A DNA stretch of 64,000 bases from Pseudacidovorax intermedius (GTDB lineage Bacteria; Pseudomonadota; Gammaproteobacteria; Burkholderiales; Burkholderiaceae_C), in the NCBI RefSeq assembly GCF_001476815.1, contig NZ_LDSL01000051.1:62001-126000 (forward strand), written 5' to 3'. Of the stretch, positions 55,632-64,000 are shown in pieces. The number at the start of each line of letters is the position of its first letter. The first letter of the stretch is position 1. A program made the position numbers and the translations under genes. The notes below the pieces were generated by a model, which was not told the origin of the DNA, ran no database searches, and saw nothing but the letters and a program-made list of their open reading frames with translations.

Positions 55632-55692
55632 CTGGCCCCGGACGCTGCGCACTGGACGCCTGGGTCGCGGCAGCACCGCAGGTGTGGCCCGC

Positions 55693-56172
55693 TTACAGCT
55701 TTTTCTGCAGGAGCACCGCCTGCCCAAATGCTGGATCCAGCTCGTAGCCGGCGAAGCCGACCCGTCGGTAGGTATTCAGCGCCGGCGCGTTCCCTGAGAG
55801 CACTTCCAGCGTGAGCTTGCAGGCACCGCGGCGGCGCGCCTCTTCCTCCACCCGGGCCAGCATGCACTGGGCCACGCCCTTGCCGCGCGCGTGTGCAAGC
55901 ACCACCACGTCGTGCACGTTGACAAGCGGCCGCGCAGCGAAGGTGGAGAAGCCCTCGAAGCAGTTGACCAGCCCGACAGCCGCGCCTTCGGCGTCGTACG
56001 CCATCACGCTGAAGGCATCCGGCCGCGCAGCCAGGGCCTGTGGCAGGCTGCGCCGCACGTCGGGCGAGAGCGGCTGGCCGCCGCCTGCAGGATCGCAGGC
56101 ATAGGCATCGAGCAGCCGCACCAGCGTCTCGGCCTGATCGCGATCACGGTAGTTGACGAGGACGACGCGCAT
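55693..56172 (-). CDS. GNAT-family N-acetyltransferase
   Basis: This 159-residue GNAT protein has VNVHDVVVLAHARGKGVAQCML (acetyl-CoA loop R-x2-G-x-G-like) and LEVLSGNAPALNTYRRVGFAGYEL. It is last in the ftsH-folP-glmM-MOSC chain, and its start overlaps the MOSC stop (TGATG). Substrate unknown. Confidence 0.9.
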   Translation of the reverse strand: MRVVLVNYRDRDQAETLVRLLDAYACDPAGGGQPLSPDVRRSLPQALAARPDAFSVMAYDAEGAAVGLVNCFEGFSTFAARPLVNVHDVVVLAHARGKGVAQCMLARVEEEARRRGACKLTLEVLSGNAPALNTYRRVGFAGYELDPAFGQAVLLQKKL

Positions 56173-56714
56173 CAGACCGGCTCCAGGGGACGGTGGGGTT
56201 CTTCGGGAAGGATCACGACGATGGCGTCGCCTGCCGCGACAGTGCCGGCTGCGCTCACGACTGCCATCACGCCGGCCTTGCGCACAACGCGGCCCTGCGC
56301 GTCGCGGTCCAGCACCGCGGCCATCAGGCCGGGCTGGAAGCGATCGATCTGCCGGCAGGGGTTGCGCAGGCCGGTAATTGTGACTTCGGCCTCGGCGCCG
56401 AGGCGCAGCCGCGTGCCGGTGGGCAGGGCCAGCAGATCCAGACCGCGGGTGGTGATGTTCTCGCCCATCTCGCCGGGAAAGACGGGGAAGCCGCGCGGCA
56501 TCAGTTCGTCGAACAGCTCGGCATGCAGCAGGTGCACCTGCCGCAGGTTGGGTTGGTCGGGGTTGCGCGCCACGCGCGAGCGGTGCTGCACGGTGCGGCC
56601 CGCATGGGCATCGCCGTGCACGCCCAGGCCCTCGACCAGCAGCACGCGTTCTTCCTCGAACTTGGAAAAGCCATGCGTGGTGCTGGCGTGGACGGCCAGG
56701 ACCTGGGCAGCCAT
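56172..56714 (-). CDS. MOSC-domain protein
   Basis: This 180-residue MOSC protein starts VLAVHASTTHGFSKF and has LRQVHLLHAELFDEL, FPGEMGENITTRG and GLRNPCRQIDRF, which contains the conserved cysteine. MOSC domains handle molybdenum-cofactor sulfur or act in mARC-type reductases. The start at 56714 is 11 bases after the glmM stop. The GNAT start overlaps its stop. Confidence 0.9.
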   Translation of the reverse strand: MAAQVLAVHASTTHGFSKFEEERVLLVEGLGVHGDAHAGRTVQHRSRVARNPDQPNLRQVHLLHAELFDELMPRGFPVFPGEMGENITTRGLDLLALPTGTRLRLGAEAEVTITGLRNPCRQIDRFQPGLMAAVLDRDAQGRVVRKAGVMAVVSAAGTVAAGDAIVVILPEEPHRPLEPV

Positions 56715-56725
56715 GGTGGACACGC

Positions 56726-58060
56726 TCAGGCGCCGGCCACGGTCGCCGCGATGCGGCGGGCCAGCGATTCGGCCTGGGCTGCGTCGCGGGCTTCCACCAT
56801 CACGCGCAGCAACGGCTCGGTGCCGCTGGCGCGGATCAGCACGCGGCCCTCGTCGCCGAGTTCGGCTTCCACGCGGGCGCTTTCCTCCGCCAGGGCGCGG
56901 TTGGCCTTCCAGTCCTGCCCCGGCGCCAGGCGCACATTGACCAGGCTCTGCGGGAAGAGCTGCACCTCGGCCAGCAGATCGGCCATGCCCTGACCCCGCC
57001 GCACCACGGCCTGCAGCACCTGCAGCGCGCTCACCAAGCCGTCGCCCGTGGTGTGCCGGTCCAGCGCCAGCAGGTGGCCGGAACCCTCGCCGCCCAGCAG
57101 CCAGCCGCGGCGCTCCAGTTCCTCGAGCACATAGCGGTCGCCCACCTTGGCCCGCACGAAGCCGATGCCGGCCTTGCGCAGCGCCACTTCCACCGCCTTG
57201 TTGGTCATCAGCGTGCCGACCACGCCTTCCACCGGCAGGCCCCGCGCAACGCGGTCCATGGCCATCAGGTAGAGCAGTTCGTCGCCGTTGAAGAGGCGGC
57301 CGGAGGCATCGACCATCTGCAGCCGGTCGGCATCGCCGTCCAGCGCGATGCCGTAGCCGGCGCCCTGGGCCTTCACCTCGGCCACCAGCGCGCCGGGATG
57401 GGTCGCGCCGACGCCCTTGTTGATGTTCAGGCCATCCGGCCGCACGCCGATGCTGGCCACGTCGGCGCCCAGTTCGTGGAAGACGTTGGGCGCCACCTGG
57501 TAGGCCGCGCCGTGCGCCGCGTCCACCACGAGGCGCAGGCCGCGCAGGCTCAGGTCGGTGGGGAAGGTGCTCTTGCAGAACTCGATGTAGCGGCCCGCGG
57601 CGTCGCTCAGGCGGCGGGCGCGGCCCAGGCCGGACGAATCCACCCACACCGGCGCCTCGGCGAGCGCCGCCTCGACATCGGCCTCCCACGTGTCGCTGAG
57701 CTTGGTGCCCTGCGCGCTGAAGAACTTGATGCCGTTGTCGGGATAGGCGTTGTGGCTGGCGCTGATGACCACGCCCAGGCTGGCGCGCTGCGCCCGGGTG
57801 AGGTAGGCCACGCCGGGCGTGGGCAGCGGGCCGAGCAGCACGACGTCCACACCGGCGGAGTTGAAGCCGGACTCCATGGCCGACTCCAGCATGTAGCCGG
57901 AGATGCGCGTGTCCTTGCCGATCAGCACGGTGGGCCGGGCTTCGCTGCGCTTGAGCACGCGGCCCACGGCATGCGCCAGGCGCAGCACGAAGTCGGGGGT
58001 GATGGGCGGCTGGCCCACGGTGCCGCGGATGCCGTCGGTGCCGAAATACTGTCGGGTCAT
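56726..58060 (-). CDS. glmM: Phosphoglucosamine mutase (GlmM)
   Basis: This 444-residue mutase has the phosphoserine Ser102 in [17 protein letters not shown], the metal loop [15 protein letters not shown] and the phosphate-binding [12 protein letters not shown]. It converts glucosamine-6-phosphate to glucosamine-1-phosphate for UDP-GlcNAc. The start overlaps the folP stop (ATGA). Confidence 0.97.
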   Translation of the reverse strand: MTRQYFGTDGIRGTVGQPPITPDFVLRLAHAVGRVLKRSEARPTVLIGKDTRISGYMLESAMESGFNSAGVDVVLLGPLPTPGVAYLTRAQRASLGVVISASHNAYPDNGIKFFSAQGTKLSDTWEADVEAALAEAPVWVDSSGLGRARRLSDAAGRYIEFCKSTFPTDLSLRGLRLVVDAAHGAAYQVAPNVFHELGADVASIGVRPDGLNINKGVGATHPGALVAEVKAQGAGYGIALDGDADRLQMVDASGRLFNGDELLYLMAMDRVARGLPVEGVVGTLMTNKAVEVALRKAGIGFVRAKVGDRYVLEELERRGWLLGGEGSGHLLALDRHTTGDGLVSALQVLQAVVRRGQGMADLLAEVQLFPQSLVNVRLAPGQDWKANRALAEESARVEAELGDEGRVLIRASGTEPLLRVMVEARDAAQAESLARRIAATVAGA

Positions 58061-58970
58061 GAAAGGGAATCTTGTTGTTGTGTGGAGGTTTCGCCGACCT
58101 CGGCGCGCATCGCCGACCACACGGCCAGGCCCTGCACGGTCTCGCGCACGTCGTGCACGCGCAGGATGCGCGCGCCCTGCTCGGCCGCCAGCACCGCGGC
58201 CACCACGCTGGGCAGCATGCGCTGTGCGGGATCGGCCACGCCCGTGACCGCGCCCAGGGCCGATTTTCGCGACCATCCCGCAAGAATCGGGTAACCCAGG
58301 GCGGCGATGACCGGCTGGCGCGCCAGCAGCGAGAAATTCTGTTCGACCGTCTTGCCGAAGCCGATGCCGGGGTCGAGCACGATGCGGTCGGCCGACACGC
58401 CGAGGGCGCGCAGCTTCCGCGTCTCGGCACGCAGGAAGTCGGCCGCCTGCGCCACCGCATCGCCGCTCATGGGTGCGCGCTGCATGGTCTGCGGGTCGCG
58501 GTGCATGTGCATCAGGCACACGCCGCAGCTGGGATGGGCCACGACCACTTCGCGTGCGCCCGGCTGGCGCAGGCTCCAGATGTCGTTGACGATGTCGGCG
58601 CCCAGGTCCAGCACGGCCTGCATCACCTGCGGCTTGTAGGTGTCGATGGACAGCGGCACATTCAGCCGGACGGCCTCGCGCACCAGGGGCAGCACGCGGG
58701 CCAGTTCCTCGTCCAGCGCGACGGCAGGGCTGCCGGGCCGGGTCGATTCGCCGCCGATGTCGAGGATGTCCGCGCCCTGCTCAACCAGCCGTTCGCAGTG
58801 CGCCAGGGCCGCGTCCAATCCCGCATGCCGGCCGCCATCCGAGAAGGAATCGGGTGTCACGTTGACGATGCCCATGACCAGCGGACGCGCCAGCGGCAGC
58901 CGGAAGCGCCCCGCCTGCCAGCCAACGAAAACGGGGCCCGAAGGCCCCGTCTGCACACCGTGCACCTGCG

Positions 58971-58974
<4 letters not shown>
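58057..58974 (-). CDS. folP: Dihydropteroate synthase (FolP)
   Basis: This 305-residue TIM-barrel enzyme has [36 protein letters not shown] and the C-terminal [15 protein letters not shown]. It joins pABA to the pterin pyrophosphate in folate synthesis and is the sulfonamide target. The start overlaps the ftsH stop (ATGA); the ftsH-folP-glmM order is common in proteobacteria. Confidence 0.97.
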
Positions 58975-60890
<1,916 letters not shown>

Positions 60891-60925
60891 ACGAAGCTCC
60901 AGTCGTAATGCGCGTGGGATGCGCG

Positions 60926-60978
60926 CCATCGTGAACCCATGCACGATGGTAATTGGCGTGCATTTTAGGCTTTTCAAC
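60926..60978 (-). promoter_or_regulatory. Heat-shock-like promoter and leader hairpin of ftsH
   Basis: On the minus strand GTTGAAA (60978-60972) and GCCAATTA (60957-60950) are separated by 14 bases, close to the sigma-32 pattern CTTGAAA-N(11-16)-CCCCATNT. Immediately downstream is a perfect 8-bp stem CCATCGTG/CACGATGG (60926-60949, eight-base loop) near the expected transcript start. It could be an operator or an RNA structure. The hairpin is certain; its role is not. Confidence 0.6.
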
Positions 60979-61061
60979 CTGCGAAACCGGCCTACATGAC
61001 TATGACGCCCATAGGCGCAGCACGGTTACAAAACGCGAATTTCGCCGCTTTTCGAGGCCGC

Positions 61062-61718
61062 TCAGCCCTTGAGGCCGATGCCGACGAGGAAGGTTTCCGA
61101 CGACCGGTCCCGAGAGGACTTGGGCTTGTGCGGCTTGACGACCCTGAAATGGGCCTTGAAGAGCCGCAGCAGCGGGTCGTAGGCCGCGCCGTGGAACACC
61201 TTGGTCACCAGCGCGCCCTCAGGCCTCAGGTGGTGGAGCGCGAAATCCACCGCCAGTTCCACGAGGTTCTCGATGCGCGCCGCGTCGGCCGAATCGATGC
61301 CCGACAGGTTGGGCGCCATGTCCGACACCACAACGTCCACCGGCCGGCCCCCTACGGCCTCTTCGAGGCGCGCCAGCACCTCGGGCTCGCGGAAGTCCCC
61401 CTGCAGGAAGGTGACCCCCTCGATCGGCTCCATCTCGAGGATGTCGAGGGCGATCAGCGTGCCGTCGAGCGCGCCTTGCGCTGCGCCGGCCGGCGCCATG
61501 CGCCGGCGCAGGTACTGGCTCCAGGCACCGGGGGTGGAGCCCAGGTCCACCACCACCTGGCCCGGCCGCACCAGGCCGAAGACCTCGTCGATCTCCTTGA
61601 GCTTGTAGGCCGCGCGGGCGCGGTAGCCCTCCTTCGTGGCCAGCTTGACGTAGGGATCGTTGACGTGATCGTTGAGCCAGGCCTTGTTGACCTTCTTGCT
61701 CTGGGTGCGAACTTTCAT
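61062..61718 (-). CDS. rlmE: 23S rRNA 2'-O-methyltransferase RlmE (FtsJ/RrmJ)
   Basis: This 218-residue SAM methyltransferase has the [14 protein letters not shown] loop and the K-D-K-E set (Lys in YKLKEID, Asp in SDMAPNLSG, Lys in TKVFHG, Glu in SSETFLV). It methylates U2552 of 23S rRNA. It precedes ftsH on the same strand with a 171-base gap and diverges from the YhbY gene. Confidence 0.97.
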   Translation of the reverse strand: MKVRTQSKKVNKAWLNDHVNDPYVKLATKEGYRARAAYKLKEIDEVFGLVRPGQVVVDLGSTPGAWSQYLRRRMAPAGAAQGALDGTLIALDILEMEPIEGVTFLQGDFREPEVLARLEEAVGGRPVDVVVSDMAPNLSGIDSADAARIENLVELAVDFALHHLRPEGALVTKVFHGAAYDPLLRLFKAHFRVVKPHKPKSSRDRSSETFLVGIGLKG

Positions 61719-61738
61719 GTGGGCTCGATAATACGGGG

Positions 61739-62209
61739 ATGCCCGCCATTCAATTGACTCCCGCACAGCGCAAAGCCCACCGTGCGGACGCCCACCACCT
61801 GGACCCGATCGTGATGATCGGCAGCGACGGGCTCACCGACGCCGTCAAGAGGGAAGCCGATGCGGCCCTCAAGGCGCACGGCCTGATCAAGATCCGCGTC
61901 TTCTCCGACGACCGCCTCGCCCGCGACGCCATGCTCTCCGAACTGGCCGATGCGCTGGACGCCGCGCCGATCCAGCACATCGGCAAGCTGCTGGTGCTGT
62001 GGCGGCCCAAGCCCGCCAAGGTCCGCGAGGAGGACGAAGACCGCATGGCCGGTCCGCGCGACGTCAAGATCCTCAAGTACAGCAAGCGTGGCGGCCAGCG
62101 TCCCGAGGTGAAGATGCTGCGCGTGCTGGGCAACCAGCGGCTCACGCCCGGCGGCATCGTCAAGCGCGCCAAGCCCAAGCAGAAATCGATCAAGAAGCGG
62201 CAGGACTGA
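61739..62209 (+). CDS. YhbY-family CRM-domain RNA-binding protein
   Basis: This 156-residue protein has an N-terminal CRM domain (about 1-95: [50 protein letters not shown]). A basic C-terminal extension (about 110-156) is rich in Lys/Arg. It associates with pre-50S ribosomes, matching the divergent rlmE across 20 bases. The extension is longer than E. coli YhbY (97 residues). Confidence 0.94.
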   Translation: MPAIQLTPAQRKAHRADAHHLDPIVMIGSDGLTDAVKREADAALKAHGLIKIRVFSDDRLARDAMLSELADALDAAPIQHIGKLLVLWRPKPAKVREEDEDRMAGPRDVKILKYSKRGGQRPEVKMLRVLGNQRLTPGGIVKRAKPKQKSIKKRQD

Positions 62210-62212
62210 GGC

Positions 62213-63004
62213 GTGAGCGCCCCTGTGGCCAAGCGCCCCACCGGCACCGACGCGGCGGGCCGGCAGCGGCACATCCTGTGCATGAAGTGGGGCACCAAGT
62301 ACGGGCCCCACTACGTCAACCGCCTCTATGCCATGGTGCGCCGGCACCTCACCGGCGACTTCAACTTCGTCTGCCTGACGGACGACGACACCGGCATCCG
62401 CCCCGAGGTGCAGTGCCTGCCCATTCCGCCGCTGTCGCTGGAACTCAAGCCCGGCCAGCCGGACCGGGCCTGGCGCAAGCTCACCACCTTCGAGCAGGAC
62501 CTGTACGGCCTGCGCGGCACCGCCCTCTTCCTGGACCTGGACGTCGTGATCGTGGGCGGCCTGGATGCCTTCTTCGAGCAGCCGGGCGAGTTCCTCATCA
62601 TCCACGACTACCCGCGCTTCTGGCGCTTCGGCCAGCGGGTGACGGGCAATTCCTCGGTCTACCGTTTCGAGTTGGGCGCGCATGCGGACGTGCTGGCGCA
62701 TTTCCGCAGCCACATGGACGAGGTGCCGCGCCAGTACCGCAACGAGCAGGCCTACCTGTCGGCCTTCCTGCACCGCCAGGGCAAGCTCGGCTACTGGCCG
62801 GCGCCATGGTGCCCGAGCTTCAAGTACCACAGCATCCCGCCATGGCCACTCAACCTGTGGAAGCCGCCGGTGGTGCCCGAAGGGGCGCGCGTGGTGATCT
62901 TCCACGGCGAATGCAACCCGCCGGATGCACTCGAAGGCCGGCGCAACCGGCGCTTCCGGCACATCGAGCCGGCGGCCTGGGTCGCCGAGCACTGGCGCGA
63001 ATAG
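62213..63004 (+). CDS. Glycosyltransferase-like protein
   Basis: This 263-residue protein begins MKWGTKYGPHYVNRLYAMV and has a DLDVVI acidic (DxD-like) motif after TALFL, FWRFGQRVTGNSSVYRF and a His/Cys end VVIFHGECNPPD. The pattern fits GT-A type sugar transferases, but I cannot name the substrate. The GTG at 62213 lies 3 bases after the YhbY stop. KdoO is convergent downstream. Confidence 0.8.
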   Translation: MSAPVAKRPTGTDAAGRQRHILCMKWGTKYGPHYVNRLYAMVRRHLTGDFNFVCLTDDDTGIRPEVQCLPIPPLSLELKPGQPDRAWRKLTTFEQDLYGLRGTALFLDLDVVIVGGLDAFFEQPGEFLIIHDYPRFWRFGQRVTGNSSVYRFELGAHADVLAHFRSHMDEVPRQYRNEQAYLSAFLHRQGKLGYWPAPWCPSFKYHSIPPWPLNLWKPPVVPEGARVVIFHGECNPPDALEGRRNRRFRHIEPAAWVAEHWRE

Positions 63005-63040
63005 CGTCCCGCGCTGCCGGCGGGCCGTATCCGGAGCGGC

Positions 63041-63928
63041 TCAGGCTGCCGCTTCGGCACCCACCAGCGGCCGGCCCTTGAGGCGCGTGAGGATGCCCAG
63101 CGGGCTGGCGGCGGGGTCGTACTCGCCGCCGGTCTGCAGGAAGAGCGTCTGCTCCATCATGTACTGGCCCGACATGGCGGCATGCGAGGTCTGGTCGGAG
63201 AAGCACACCCAGGTCGAGCCCGCCGGGAAATTCACGGTCTGCTGCGGCGCGTTGCGCTGGTAGTCCAGGTCGCGCTTCATGCCGTCGTGCAGCTGCAGCA
63301 TCAGGTGGTCGTATTCGCTGCGCAGCGACTTGGTGACGTGCAGCGCCGCCAGCGCCTTGGCCTGCCACAGCGAATAGGGCTTGGCCTTCGGCAGGAAGGT
63401 TCGCGCCACCGTTTCGAAGGGCTCGCCCACGCGCCACACACGGTCGCCGCCGGCCGGATGGATGTTGGTGAAGACACGCAGGATGCGCTCGCCCCGGTTG
63501 GGCCGAGACGGGAAGGCATCGACGTGCAGCCGCCGGTCGTCGGCGCGCCAGGACTGCACCCGGCTTTCCACTTCCGACGGCCGCAGGCTGGTCGGCGCCA
63601 TCCGCAGCTTGCCCTCGTAGCCGGGCAGCAGCCGTGCGATCAGCGCCTGGGACTGGGTGCGGAAGCGCTGAATCCAGGCGGTGACCGTCGCCTGCGTGGC
63701 GGCGTCGCCGGCCAGGCCCTTGAGCCGGCCCTGCGCATCCAGGCTGATGTTGCGGGACTTGGGGTCGCGCATCTCGGGGTGCAGCAGGGCCTGTTCGGCA
63801 TCGCTCAGGGCGAAGCCCAGGTTGGGAAAATACAGCACCTTGCCCGCTTCGAGGCCGGCGGTCCATGCCGGGTCTTCGTGCAGCTCGGCCACGCCGGCAG
63901 CGGGAATGCGGATGATCTGGGAGGCCAT
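63041..63928 (-). CDS. kdoO: Kdo hydroxylase KdoO (Fe(II)/2-oxoglutarate dioxygenase)
   Basis: This 295-residue dioxygenase has the metal triad His135-x-Asp137 (RRLHVDAFPSRP) and distal His249 (SDQTSHAAMSGQY). KSRNISLD, TSLRPSEVESR and ILRVFTNIHPAG match the Kdo 3-hydroxylase family of Burkholderia and Yersinia. It hydroxylates Kdo in LPS inner core to give Ko. It is near a glycosyltransferase-like gene, and lpxK/kdsB are elsewhere in the window. Confidence 0.93.
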   Translation of the reverse strand: MASQIIRIPAAGVAELHEDPAWTAGLEAGKVLYFPNLGFALSDAEQALLHPEMRDPKSRNISLDAQGRLKGLAGDAATQATVTAWIQRFRTQSQALIARLLPGYEGKLRMAPTSLRPSEVESRVQSWRADDRRLHVDAFPSRPNRGERILRVFTNIHPAGGDRVWRVGEPFETVARTFLPKAKPYSLWQAKALAALHVTKSLRSEYDHLMLQLHDGMKRDLDYQRNAPQQTVNFPAGSTWVCFSDQTSHAAMSGQYMMEQTLFLQTGGEYDPAASPLGILTRLKGRPLVGAEAAA

Positions 63929-64000
63929 GGTCGCTTCTCGGTGTTGTTGTTGCCGACGATGGTGCCACCTTCGGACGCGGCGTGCAGGCGACGCCAAGCG

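Overview
The window is a high-GC bacterial chromosome segment. Gene content and order point to a betaproteobacterium of the Burkholderiales, most likely Comamonadaceae (Variovorax/Xenophilus-like). The pointers are the exbB-exbD-lpxK-kdsB-adk and iscRSUA-hscBA-fdx orders, a Bug-type periplasmic receptor, a DUF2783 protein beside a FAD monooxygenase, a KdoO-type Kdo hydroxylase and frequent ATGA gene overlaps. I see no rRNA, CRISPR array, insertion sequence or prophage. The window holds 67 protein-coding genes, two tRNAs and several clear terminators and operators. No stretch longer than 300 bases lacks a gene.

Layout. 1-2.1 kb is the end of a phosphonate-utilisation type operon: GntR regulator, PhnZ-like HD oxygenase and EamA permease. 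2.2-6.3 kb has a basic amino acid decarboxylase, an NfeD/SPFH membrane pair split by a 161-bp palindrome, and tRNA-Ser(GGA). 6.4-9.2 kb is an accessory stretch: an XRE/MmyB-type regulator divergent from an NTF2-like protein and an alpha/beta hydrolase, then a DUF995-like gene. 9.3-14.2 kb is an IclR-controlled catabolic cluster: MBL-fold protein with a degenerate metal motif, FAD monooxygenase, DUF2783 protein and Bug receptor. 14.5-20.3 kb has exonuclease III and the nitrogen-control block (ntrC, ntrB, a DUF4124 protein, glnA with a sigma-54-like promoter). 20.3-28.1 kb is mixed: CinA-like, EI24, sterol desaturase, NodB deacetylase, beta-propeller, RsuA-type pseudouridine synthase, DUF192, CsbD and a diguanylate cyclase. 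28.2-34.8 kb has tRNA-Val(CAC), dnaQ and the complete Isc iron-sulfur operon, with an IscR site in front and an internal terminator-like hairpin. 34.8-44.5 kb is housekeeping: uvrB, aromatic/aspartate aminotransferase, sodB, xseA, exbBD, lpxK, Trm112-like, kdsB and adk.

44.5-51.3 kb has asparaginase divergent from lexA (tandem LexA boxes), a conserved hypothetical gene, a D-2-hydroxyacid dehydrogenase, an MFS permease and a FimV-like protein. 51.5-55.6 kb is an acyl-CoA module: a crotonase-fold enzyme, a Crp/Fnr regulator, an APH-fold kinase and an acyl-CoA dehydrogenase. The last two are the separated halves of an ACAD10/11-like enzyme. 55.7-61.7 kb has a chain of overlapping genes, ftsH-folP-glmM-MOSC-GNAT, behind a heat-shock-like promoter, then rlmE divergent from a YhbY-type RNA-binding protein. 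62.2-63.9 kb has a glycosyltransferase-like protein and KdoO.

The most promising uncharacterised units are the IclR/MBL/monooxygenase/DUF2783 cluster and the split ACAD10/11-like module. All family assignments come from reading motifs and from memory of the families; no database search was run.
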